Both the position numbers and the translations under genes were made by a program. A stretch of DNA of 6,134 nt from JAGOTP01 sp964359565 (GTDB taxonomy: Bacteria; Patescibacteriota; Patescibacteriia; 2-12-FULL-60-25): contig CAYHTN010000074.1 in assembly GCA_964359565.1 (NCBI GenBank), forward strand, positions 1-6,134. The letters are read 5' to 3'. Shown here one piece after another: positions 1-6,134 of the stretch (positions within the stretch are counted from its first letter, which is position 1; each line of letters starts with the position of its first letter). The notes beneath the pieces were generated by a model. The model saw only the letters and a program-made list of their open reading frames with translations, ran no database searches and had not been told where the DNA came from.

Positions 1-61
1 AGTTTGAGATTCCTAAACATTAAATTAAATTCATTACATCTAAATTTTTAAAAGGCGATAT

Positions 62-226
62 ATGAAAATGAGTAAAATATCAATAATTAAAGAACTTTGG
101 TCGTTTTTGAAGGTTCGCAAAAGATGGTGGTTAGCACCGATTATTGTTTTCCTAATATTGCTAGGTGCATTGATTATTTTTACACAGGGTTCAGCGTTGG
201 CCCCATTTATCTATGCACTTTTTTAA
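62..226 (+). CDS. DUF5989 family small membrane protein (54 aa)
   Basis: This is a complete 54-residue ORF running from ATG to TAA. A Shine-Dalgarno-like AAAAGG (50-55) ends six bases before the ATG. Residues 11-23 carry the family-typical ELW-SFL-KVRK-RWW block. One hydrophobic segment follows (about 24-40), and the protein ends in TQGSALAPFIYALF, which I recognise as the hallmark C-terminus of DUF5989 proteins. The predicted topology is a single-pass inner-membrane protein with a basic, Trp-rich cytoplasmic N-terminus. The biochemical role is unknown. From family knowledge, such genes usually sit beside an SxtJ-like membrane protein and a carbamoyltransferase in polysaccharide or secondary-metabolite clusters; those partners would lie upstream of this window. 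The overlapping ORF at 97-294 in another frame is a shadow of this gene and its downstream spacer. Confidence 0.88.
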   Translation: MKMSKISIIKELWSFLKVRKRWWLAPIIVFLILLGALIIFTQGSALAPFIYALF

Positions 227-261
227 ATCAGGACTTCGGCGATTTTCCCTCGATACTGTGC

Positions 262-289
262 GTAGGGGTTGAAGATTTTCAACCCCTGC
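262..289. repeat. Perfect 10-bp palindrome with 4-base loop (hairpin)
   Basis: AGGGGTTGAA (264-273) is followed by the loop GATT and the exact reverse complement TTCAACCCCT (278-287). A G-U pair and a G-C pair extend the stem to 12 bp (262-289). It lies between the DUF5989 gene and the truncated glycosyltransferase. No T-run follows it (TTGAAACTAT comes next), so it is not a classic intrinsic terminator. It could still protect the 3' end of the upstream mRNA, or be one copy of a dispersed REP-like palindrome, which many genomes carry with GTAGGGG...CCCCTAC ends. The latter is inference. Confidence 0.7.
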
Positions 290-322
290 ATTGAAACTAT
301 GAAATTCCTAAATGTTTAAACA

Positions 323-820
323 ATGAAAATCTTATTAATCAATAAATCGTTATACCCCAAAGGTTGCGATGCGATAAGCACCATTACTACAGGTAATTTA
401 TTATCATCCAAAGGTCATAAGGTCATATTTTGGGGAATGACGCATCCACTAAATCCTGAGTATACATATAAAGATTATTTTATTTCTTACATTGATTTCA
501 ATAATCCAGGAAGTGCAAAGAAACAACTGAGAATGGCTGTAAATATGCTTTATTCATTTGAAGCAAAAAGAAACATTGAAAAACTTATTGAAATTGAAAG
601 GCCGGATATTGTCCACCTGAATAATTTTGCACATCAGATTTCACCTTCGATTTTGCACGTGTTTAAGAAATACCGTATCCCTTCTGTAATGACAATGCGT
701 GATTACAAGCTAATATGCCTTACGTACAACATGTTATTACATGGTAAACCTTGTGAAAGGTGTAAAAATGGAAGATTTTATCAATGCTTAATTGATTGTT
801 CTAATAACATCGCAAACTGA
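323..820 (+). pseudogene. Truncated GT4-type glycosyltransferase (N-terminal domain only)
   Basis: The 165-residue product opens with MKILLINKSLYPKG, the beta-strand and glycine loop that start a Glyco_trans_4 Rossmann domain. It continues with PDIVHLNNFAHQISPSIL (about residues 94-111) and TMRDYKLIC (124-132). A four-cysteine motif, CERCKNGRFYQCLIDC, follows at about 143-158; it is known from a subgroup of GT4 enzymes that use nucleotide sugars to build surface polysaccharides. Full-length relatives have about 400 residues. Here the frame stops seven residues after the motif, and the C-terminal GT1 domain that binds the donor is absent. I find no trace of it downstream. Two usually conserved positions look altered (KGGD is KGCD, ICPTY is ICLTY), which fits relaxed selection. 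ATG 323 matches the family N-terminus but lacks a clear ribosome binding site. It is probably non-functional; a stand-alone N-domain cannot be excluded. Confidence 0.8.
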
Positions 821-864
821 TTTCTAATGCTTAATCAATAAATGCTCAAAAAAATCATTTGTCA

Positions 865-900
865 AAATAACAAATAGGAAATAACAAATAGAACAAATAG
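865..900. repeat. Three copies of AACAAATAG
   Basis: AACAAATAG occurs at 869-877, 883-891 and 892-900. The first two copies extend to AAATAACAAATAG (865-877 and 879-891), and the last two abut. They lie in the non-coding stretch between the truncated glycosyltransferase and the membrane-protein remnant, close to where homology appears to change. They may be a replication-slippage product or part of a deletion junction. No function is evident. Confidence 0.6.
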
Positions 901-1113
901 GGACAGAGAAATACTGCATTATCGATCAAACAGATAAAATCATATATGCTTATTATATTTTTATTTGCTTCTTTATCGTTTACCTATTCGATTACTGTCT
1001 TTCCGGTATGCAGATATCGTCTGCTGGTGGAATCGTATTTGCTTTTATTTGCTTCAGTTTCTCTTTCTCAATTATTTCAAAATTTTTCTGCAAAATGTGA
1101 GAGCAGAGGCTAA
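901..1113 (+). pseudogene. C-terminal remnant of a GT39/ArnT-like membrane glycosyltransferase
   Basis: The open frame from 901 (after a TAG at 898-900) to TAA 1111-1113 has its first ATG at 946, which gives 55 residues. The translation from 946 holds a hydrophobic segment (LIIFLFASLSFTYSITVF), then CRYRLLVESYLLLFASVSL and a polar tail. The pattern RYRL-x(2)-E-x-YLLLFA closely resembles the last transmembrane region of GT39-type glycosyltransferases, where R-[FY]-R-L-P-x-x-P/E precedes the final helix. Everything upstream of this tail is missing and no ribosome binding site precedes the ATG. I therefore read it as the scrap of a deleted gene, possibly a paralogue of the gene starting at 5144. 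A small expressed protein is the less likely alternative. Confidence 0.55.
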
Positions 1114-1224
1114 AACTTAATATATAAATATCTATAAACGGGTTTTTTGCCCATTTTAAATTTATTTCTTTAAGGCAAACAAGAGTAATGAATATACCTG
1201 TTTGTACAACTTTATTTTAAAAGC
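1114..1224. other. Leader of the ligase-hydrolase pair
   Basis: These 111 AT-rich bases precede the O-antigen ligase gene. No convincing -35/-10 pair can be named. The sequence AAACGGGTTTTTTGCC at 1136-1151 recurs with one mismatch at 1261-1276, inside the 5' end of the ligase gene. Any promoter for the downstream pair would most simply lie in this stretch or in the remnant before it, because the preceding genes are broken and far away. Confidence 0.3.
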
Positions 1225-2700
1225 ATGATAGATCGCACTGTATTTCCCTTCACAAGTAAAAAACGGGTTTTTCGCCTTGAATTATGGCAAGTCCTTGTAA
1301 TAGGAATTTCTGCTGGTATATCTGTCATTTTCGCCCCTTTCTATATACTTCCATTCATTATAGTCCTTATCGCATTGGTATCAATATTTATTAACCCATT
1401 CATTGGTATAATGCTGTACGTCATGTCTTTTCCTCTTCCCCAGGGTACCTATGTGGCACAAGCATTTTTAGGCATATCTGTAATTTCTTTTATCTTCTGC
1501 TTTTTCAGTAAAAAGGGAAATATTGGATTCAGCAGTCAACTCATCTGGATAATTCTGGGAATGTATTTCCTGGGAGTACTTCCCATTTTTTTTATCGATG
1601 GAGTTCTGGAAAGATACATTGAATTTCCAAGAGACCCGCTGGTCTTCGTGGGATATAGTATTACTTCTCTAGTGCTTATTGGCATTTTAGATTCAAAACA
1701 AAAAATTTCTATTATTGCTATCCTTCTGGCAATAATAGCTATTGTAATAGGTTTTGTGTGTTTTATTCAGGTTTTTTTCCCTTCTATACAAATCCGTGTT
1801 GGTCCTGCCACGGTCATAGAATATTTTAATATAAGAGGAACAGATCCTTCAACTATATCTGATTCGAAAACAACTGAGACTGCACGACGTGCGGTAAGTT
1901 TTTTTGCTGATGGTCCATTTACGGCATTTGTATTACAAACAATTTCTTTTATTTGTTTTTCAATGTTATGGCTTCCAATAACGACAAAACAAAAAATTTT
2001 TTGGTCTTTTGCCTCTCTTTGTTGTATCTTTGGAATTATTGCCAGTTTAAGCCGAACGGCATGGTTTACTTTTTTTGTTTTATCTCTATATTATTTTCTC
2101 TTTAAAAAGAAAATAAAATTAAAATACTGCCTGTTAACAGTGGTAATCGTGGGGGTAGTTTTCCTGTCAATGTATGATTATATTATGTTGAGATTTGAAC
2201 AGAGTATTCATAGTTACAAATATTATTCTGTTACTGAGATCCCGGATGTAAAAACAGGCATTGCAGAAATAAAAAGAATTATTAAAAACCCATTCATCGG
2301 AACAGGACTGGGCGTATATAATGAGTTTGAGGGTATAAACAATTATTTAACGGAACAGGACGTAGTTTTATATCGTGACTCATTCAATCCTATGAAAGAT
2401 TTAAGAGGATTTATTGATTTTGGTGATTTTACTACTCTGGGTGCCCAATTGGGCATTGGGGGAATAATCCTTTATTTCATGCTGATAATTTTTGTATGGA
2501 AGAATCTTACGCAAATTGAACAAAAACACAAAGATAATCCCTTCTTTTTTAACCTTGCAGTTGGGCTAAAAGGAAGCTTTCTGGGAATATTGTTGTTTGC
2601 TATTATAAGCAATGCTATAAATAATAAATATTTCTGGTTTATTGTTTCTATGTCGATAGCATTAAATTTTATTGCGCAGAAAGAGGATTATAATGAGTAA
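1225..2700 (+). CDS. O-antigen ligase / Wzy-like polymerase family membrane protein
   Basis: The 491-residue product is strongly hydrophobic, with about 12 membrane segments. These lie at roughly 20-126 (four to five helices), 138-187 (two), 232-317 (four) and 405-485 (three). Two Wzy_C/O-antigen-ligase signatures are visible. The first is SLSRTAW at 274-280, the SRxAW motif at the start of a helix after an Arg-containing loop (RRAVSFF, 221-227). The second is KNPFIGTGLGVY at 354-365, the P-x-x-G-x-G-x-G motif at the end of the large periplasmic loop (about 318-404). Family members act in the inner membrane on undecaprenyl-linked glycans, either polymerising repeat units or ligating glycan to lipid A or protein; sequence alone does not decide which. 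The length is typical. ATG 1225 has only a weak upstream ribosome binding site, but it gives a sensible short cytoplasmic N-terminus. The gene end overlaps the next start by 8 bases, indicating translational coupling with the exported glycosidase. Confidence 0.85.
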   Translation: MIDRTVFPFTSKKRVFRLELWQVLVIGISAGISVIFAPFYILPFIIVLIALVSIFINPFIGIMLYVMSFPLPQGTYVAQAFLGISVISFIFCFFSKKGNIGFSSQLIWIILGMYFLGVLPIFFIDGVLERYIEFPRDPLVFVGYSITSLVLIGILDSKQKISIIAILLAIIAIVIGFVCFIQVFFPSIQIRVGPATVIEYFNIRGTDPSTISDSKTTETARRAVSFFADGPFTAFVLQTISFICFSMLWLPITTKQKIFWSFASLCCIFGIIASLSRTAWFTFFVLSLYYFLFKKKIKLKYCLLTVVIVGVVFLSMYDYIMLRFEQSIHSYKYYSVTEIPDVKTGIAEIKRIIKNPFIGTGLGVYNEFEGINNYLTEQDVVLYRDSFNPMKDLRGFIDFGDFTTLGAQLGIGGIILYFMLIIFVWKNLTQIEQKHKDNPFFFNLAVGLKGSFLGILLFAIISNAINNKYFWFIVSMSIALNFIAQKEDYNE

Positions 2701-4585
2701 GGGGAAAACAAAAATCCTGATTTTGTTACTTAACATATTTTCTCTTTTATCTATTTTGTCTGTGAATCCATTTGCCAGCTTTGGTAATAATATTACAGAA
2801 AAGGAAATCAGGGAGAAGATTGTTCAGGTTAAGGAATTAGCAAAGATCAGGAAATTAATAGAGGGAAGAGATATTGACGGGATCATTAAGGCAACAAAAG
2901 ATGTAGATAAGCTAATAGAACAGGGAAAATTACAGGAAGTAGATGGCATTCTCTCTGCAACGATAAAACGGTTAAAGGGTATGGAGGAGCTGGAAAGTCC
3001 CAGAGACAGAATCAATAAAAAATTGCAAAAATCATTTGTACTGGAAGCAAAATTAAAGAATGCTGGTTTCCGTATTGATGTAGGTTCAAAAATAGCAAAA
3101 GCAATGGACTTATTTAGCAAGATGGAATATCAGGAACCAGAAAAAATTTTGGATGATGTTATTTCGCAAATAGAGGATTTGACATATAAAAAAAGGATTA
3201 CAGCAAGTTTAACTGCTAAGGTATCTGAAAAAATTGATTATTTACAAAGACAATTCATGGAGATTCTTGTTAAAAATACACCATCATATGATGCTGAAGA
3301 AGCTGTACAATTCTGGTTCAAGGCAAAAAATGCATACCAGGCAAATTATTTTGATGAATCAATAGATTTGTTACAAAAGGCCATTGATTCAATGAAAAAA
3401 GCTAAATCTATACCTATTGCAAAAATCCTGTCAGACCAAACAACCATTGCCCCGAAATCTATTCCTGCATCTGGCAAGGTAATACCTCCAGATAATAGGG
3501 GTATTTATGTAGGTTACTGGGGATTTCCAATGATTGGAGGAAAAGATAGTTTTAACTTCAGGACGCAAACGCATGTAGCACTCTTATATGACGATATCCC
3601 CTGGTATAATTGGAATGGTCGCTTTTTAAGCTGGGATGATTGGTTTTCTTTTGATGAATCATTTTTTGTCTCACCCATTTCGAAAGAGAACAAACGTCTG
3701 GTTCTTACCATAAAACAACTAGCCGATTTTTATGCAGAATATGGCGCTGTGCTTGCCTTTAATTGGACAGCCGGATATGGGTTTGCCGATTCTTATTTAG
3801 ACTACGCAAAAGCATATTTTCAGGATTATGAAAAAGGAATAAAAATCCAGGATGTTATTACCGGAAGATGGGATGAATATATTAAAAAATTTGCGCACCA
3901 GATTAAACAGTATGGCAAACCAATTATGATAGAACTTTTGAATGAATTTGACGGAACAACTGTTAGTAATTGCGCCAGCATGGTTTTTGGGAAAGAGGGT
4001 AATACCCCTGTATATAAAATGTTAACTCCTGAGATTTTGAGAAAATATGACGATAAATTAAGTTTTGCTGATTTAAAGATGAATTTCCCGGAACTCTTTA
4101 ATAATTATGGAGATAGTTCGATTCCCGATGGGCCGGAAAGAGTTAGAGATATGTGGAAGCATGTTCATGATATTTTCGATGAATATGAAGTATCCGATGT
4201 CACCTGGTTTCAACACACTGCTACTGCTCATGGTTATCCGAGATCTTTTTTGGGTGAAGTATGGAATGAGATGGATTACTATTGGCTTACAAATGCACCG
4301 TGGAATAAGATGTCATATTATTGGCCGGGAAAAAATTATATCGATTGGATCGGTTCGAGTGTTTACTACAATGATATATCCAAGGACCCATTGAAGCGTG
4401 ACAGTTTCCATTTTGCCTTTTCCTGGTTTTATAAGCAGCTAAAAGAATCTTTCTGGAAGGACACTCCTATTCTCTTATTGGAATTCGCATATAAAAAGAA
4501 CGAAAACAAGAAAAATGTTATTAAAAAGGTATTTGGAGATTATATAAATAATGATTTCCCTGGGATTGCTGGTTTTTTTATTTAG
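2693..4585 (+). CDS. Exported coiled-coil + GH26-like (clan GH-A) glycoside hydrolase, frameshifted near its end
   Basis: ATG 2693 is preferred over TTG 2672 because AGAGG (2682-2686) sits six bases before it and it yields a clean signal peptide: basic MSKGK, hydrophobic core to about residue 25, cleavage near 29-32. Residues 33-250 are charged and helical, with coiled-coil character and a TPR-like pair of helices (about 202-236). A Pro/Ser/Thr linker leads to a TIM-barrel domain from G270 (GIYVGYWG). Candidate catalytic glutamates are E418 in LLNEFDG (acid/base, preceded by Asn as in clan GH-A) and E597 in LLLEFAY (nucleophile). WFQH (505-508) and WPGKNYIDWIG (544-554) recall GH26 beta-mannanases. 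The substrate is unknown. Coupling to the ligase gene suggests it acts on the polymer made by this cluster, in the periplasm or outside. The frame ends at TAG 4583-4585 after a T7 run, and the protein clearly continues in the -1 frame to 5067 (about 791 residues joined). Confidence 0.75.
   Translation: MSKGKTKILILLLNIFSLLSILSVNPFASFGNNITEKEIREKIVQVKELAKIRKLIEGRDIDGIIKATKDVDKLIEQGKLQEVDGILSATIKRLKGMEELESPRDRINKKLQKSFVLEAKLKNAGFRIDVGSKIAKAMDLFSKMEYQEPEKILDDVISQIEDLTYKKRITASLTAKVSEKIDYLQRQFMEILVKNTPSYDAEEAVQFWFKAKNAYQANYFDESIDLLQKAIDSMKKAKSIPIAKILSDQTTIAPKSIPASGKVIPPDNRGIYVGYWGFPMIGGKDSFNFRTQTHVALLYDDIPWYNWNGRFLSWDDWFSFDESFFVSPISKENKRLVLTIKQLADFYAEYGAVLAFNWTAGYGFADSYLDYAKAYFQDYEKGIKIQDVITGRWDEYIKKFAHQIKQYGKPIMIELLNEFDGTTVSNCASMVFGKEGNTPVYKMLTPEILRKYDDKLSFADLKMNFPELFNNYGDSSIPDGPERVRDMWKHVHDIFDEYEVSDVTWFQHTATAHGYPRSFLGEVWNEMDYYWLTNAPWNKMSYYWPGKNYIDWIGSSVYYNDISKDPLKRDSFHFAFSWFYKQLKESFWKDTPILLLEFAYKKNENKKNVIKKVFGDYINNDFPGIAGFFI
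4573..4579 (+). other. T7 homopolymer at the frame break (possible slippery site)
   Basis: The coding frame reads GGT TTT TTT ATT TAG. The seven T form a U_UUU_UUU heptamer in the reading frame, so a -1 slip (or one extra T) gives TTT TTT TAT TTA GAA GAC and continues into the 4585-5067 extension, while standard reading stops two codons after the run. No obvious strong stem-loop follows within about 40 bases. Sequencing indel, phase variation by slipped-strand replication, transcriptional slippage and ribosomal frameshifting would all look like this. Confidence 0.6.
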
Positions 4586-5067
4586 AAGACCCCTTTCCGC
4601 TGGGCCATTACAGTGAAGAGACGAAAGCATGGGAAAAATATGTTAAAGATAATCCACGGTATGTTCAGTATATACAAACCAGCAATGATCATACTCCTCC
4701 TGGCAGGATAGACGATTTACGGGGAATCACGAAAGGTAAAACCATAGTTCTTCAATGGACAGCAAAAGGTGGTGATTCTGAAGAAGGAACCGCGGGCTAT
4801 TATGTAATAAAATGCCGTACTGATCCCATTGAAAAAAACGAGTTCGGAACGATTGATTTTCGGAAAGAGCCATGGCGGCTGTGGTCCAGATATGAAACAA
4901 AAGATATAAAAGGTGAACCAAAACCTCAGAAAGCAGGCTTCAAGGAGGAAATGGTGATTTCAGGGTTTAAGCCGGGTAAGTATTATTTTGCCATCCAGAG
5001 CGTTGACGACGTTCCATATAACTCTAAAATTTCTAATATAGCAGAAGTTTCACTTGGCGCAAAATAA
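4579..5067 (+). CDS. C-terminal part of the glycoside hydrolase in the -1 frame (end of barrel + FN3-like domain)
   Basis: This frame is open from 4555 (after TGA 4552-4554) to TAA 5065-5067. It has no credible start codon or ribosome binding site of its own, so it is the continuation of the gene at 2693. Joined at the T run it reads GFFYLEDPFPLGHYSEET, a natural end of a TIM barrel, with E632 as the first residue coded from 4585. From about residue 669 (TPPGRIDDLRG) it has fibronectin-type-III-like beta-strand pattern: IVLQWTAKGGD, AGYYVIKCRT, then ISGFKPGKYYFAIQSVDD and SNIAEVSL near the end. These are typical B, C, F and G strands with the conserved Trp and Tyr. Such domains commonly bind carbohydrate or act as spacers in secreted glycosidases. 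If the shift is real and never corrected, this domain is lost and the barrel ends about 25 residues early. Confidence 0.75.
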   Translation, partial: YLEDPFPLGHYSEETKAWEKYVKDNPRYVQYIQTSNDHTPPGRIDDLRGITKGKTIVLQWTAKGGDSEEGTAGYYVIKCRTDPIEKNEFGTIDFRKEPWRLWSRYETKDIKGEPKPQKAGFKEEMVISGFKPGKYYFAIQSVDDVPYNSKISNIAEVSLGAK

Positions 5068-5143
5068 TTTATAGTAAAAAGAAAAAATCTTTATCTCTAA
5101 TTGGTTTTAGACATTTAATAAAATAATCAGAAGAAGGCTATAA

Positions 5144-6134
5144 TTGGTTAATAATTTATCTCCAAAACAGAGAAGAATACTACTCTACATCTTCTTGGTA
5201 GCTTTTCTATTAAGAATAATCTTTATTTTTTCTTTTCATAACTTTGATGATATGGAAAGGATGAAAAAAGTTGGCGAAGAAATGATAGAGGTTGCTACCA
5301 ATATAGTCAAAGGAAACGGCTTTAGTGCTAAATTTATCTTCGACAAAGATACAAAAGCGACTGCAATAATGGCTCCCATCTACCCGTATTTCCTCTCATT
5401 ACTACTTAGATTTTTTGGCATGAATGGGTATCTGATTATTCAGTTAATTCAGGCAGCAGTTTCATCACTTATCTGTGTAATCCTCTACCTGACTGGGTTA
5501 AAGGTCTTTAATAACGAAAGAGTAGCGCTGATAGCTTCGTTCCTGAGTGCTTTTTATTTGCCTCTCATCTATTACTGCACAGTAATCTGGAGCGGGATAT
5601 TTTTTGTATTCTTAGTTACTCTGTATATCTACAATCTTTTAAAATCAGAATCAGAGCCTGGTTGGTACAGGATAATCCTTTCAGGGTTAATACTTGGAAT
5701 TGCCCTTATAACCGACCCGGTTATGGTCTCATTTATTCCACTTTCGTCAATATGGCTTTTGCTGAATTTTAAAACTGAGTTTAAGACCTCTTTAAAGAAG
5801 GTAATTCTGATGGTAGGCTTAAGTCTTTTAATAGTTCTTCCATGGACGATTAGAAATTATATCCTTTTTAACAAATTTGTCTTTATTAAGTCTCAAGCAG
5901 GTTTTACTCTTTGGCTTGGTAATAATCCTCATGCGTCTGGAACCGAGAGATTGGTAAACGATGATTCTACTGAATATAAACTCCCGGAAGAAGAGTATGA
6001 CTATTTAATGAACTTAAATGAGTCAGAAAGAGACAGGCTATTTTTATCAAAAGCTCTTACCTTTATAAATGAGAATCCTGAGAAAGTTATAAGACTTTTT
6101 TTAAAAAAATTTAAATCATTCTGGTGGATTATAG
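5144..6134 (+). CDS. GT39/ArnT-like membrane glycosyltransferase, 5' part (330 aa, runs off the window)
   Basis: TTG 5144 is taken as the start because an in-frame TAA (5141-5143) directly precedes it and AGAAGG (5132-5137) sits six bases upstream. The first ATG (5252) would delete the first membrane helix. The product is polytopic. A helix at about 10-29 is followed by a periplasmic loop with the candidate catalytic acidic pair D35-D36 and VKGNGF, then API-YPYFLSLL. Five to six more helices follow, up to about 230. The family motif PWTIRN is at 233-238 and LGNNPHASGT at about 258-267; both are characteristic of dolichyl-/undecaprenyl-phosphate-sugar dependent GT-C enzymes. Such proteins transfer a sugar from a polyprenyl-phosphate donor to a lipid-linked or protein acceptor on the periplasmic face. 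Relatives have about 450-550 residues, so roughly a third is missing beyond 6134. The gene follows the hydrolase by 76 bases and is probably in the same transcript. Confidence 0.85.
   Translation, partial: MVNNLSPKQRRILLYIFLVAFLLRIIFIFSFHNFDDMERMKKVGEEMIEVATNIVKGNGFSAKFIFDKDTKATAIMAPIYPYFLSLLLRFFGMNGYLIIQLIQAAVSSLICVILYLTGLKVFNNERVALIASFLSAFYLPLIYYCTVIWSGIFFVFLVTLYIYNLLKSESEPGWYRIILSGLILGIALITDPVMVSFIPLSSIWLLLNFKTEFKTSLKKVILMVGLSLLIVLPWTIRNYILFNKFVFIKSQAGFTLWLGNNPHASGTERLVNDDSTEYKLPEEEYDYLMNLNESERDRLFLSKALTFINENPEKVIRLFLKKFKSFWWII

Noticed and set aside
262..289. Rho-independent terminator
   Set aside because: The stem is strong but no T-run follows on the plus side, so it is listed as a palindrome or repeat instead.
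97..294. 65-codon plus-strand ORF overlapping the DUF5989 gene
   Set aside because: It is out of frame with a recognisable protein, runs through the palindrome, and shows no family features.
821..1113. Missing C-terminal domain of the GT4 gene after a simple frameshift
   Set aside because: None of the forward frames checked here shows the GT1-domain motifs (such as the glycine-rich and E-x7-E patterns); the only recognisable coding is a membrane-protein tail.
1188..1220. 10-codon leader ORF (MNIPVCTTLF) just before the ligase gene
   Set aside because: It is short, has no run of a regulatory amino acid and no attenuator hairpins, so chance is the simplest explanation.
2672..2692. Upstream TTG start for the glycosidase
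   Set aside because: ATG 2693 has a properly spaced AGAGG and a better signal peptide; starting at TTG would place the binding site inside the coding region.
2824..3120. Minus-strand ORF of 98 codons, with smaller ones at 3514-3711 and 4727-4921
   Set aside because: They lie antisense to the glycosidase and its extension, have low-complexity Ser/Phe/Leu-rich translations, and lack start signals.
4107..4394. 95-codon plus-strand ORF inside the glycosidase gene
   Set aside because: It is an alternative frame of well-conserved barrel sequence, without a ribosome binding site or recognisable product.

Overview
This is an AT-rich window (roughly one third G+C by eye) from a bacterial surface-polysaccharide locus. 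All recognisable genes lie on the plus strand. The mix of a DUF5989 mini-protein, a GT4 glycosyltransferase, an O-antigen ligase/Wzy-like membrane protein, a secreted glycosidase and a GT39-type membrane glycosyltransferase fits an exopolysaccharide or O-antigen cluster of a Gram-negative environmental bacterium. Gene style and composition recall anammox planctomycetes (Brocadiales-like), but that is an impression from memory, not a demonstrated assignment.

Left part (1-1224), small and decaying genes. A 54-residue DUF5989 protein (62-226) is intact and has a good ribosome binding site. It is followed by a strong palindrome (262-289). Next comes a glycosyltransferase (323-820) that stops just after a four-cysteine motif and lacks its whole C-terminal nucleotide-sugar domain. 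The 400 bases after it hold no intact gene. They contain a short AACAAATAG repeat cluster (865-900) and an apparent C-terminal scrap of a polytopic GT39-like protein (901-1113). This looks like a deletion scar in the polysaccharide cluster.

Middle part (1225-5067), a tightly coupled pair. An O-antigen ligase/polymerase-family membrane protein (1225-2700) overlaps by 8 bases the start of an exported multidomain glycoside hydrolase (from 2693). The hydrolase has a signal peptide, a helical coiled-coil/TPR-like region, a clan GH-A (GH26-like) TIM barrel with two candidate catalytic glutamates, and a fibronectin-III-like C-terminus. The last part lies in the -1 frame. The reading frame breaks at a run of seven T (4573-4579) and continues cleanly to 5067, giving about 791 residues if joined. 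The site reads as U_UUU_UUU in frame, so it could be a sequencing error, a phase-variable homopolymer, or a functional slippage site.

Right part (5144-6134): the first 330 residues of a GT39/ArnT-like membrane glycosyltransferase starting at TTG and running off the window.

Together the genes suggest assembly of a polysaccharide from lipid-linked units (GT4, GT39, ligase/polymerase) plus an exported enzyme that may trim or release the polymer. No RNA gene, CRISPR array or transposase was seen.
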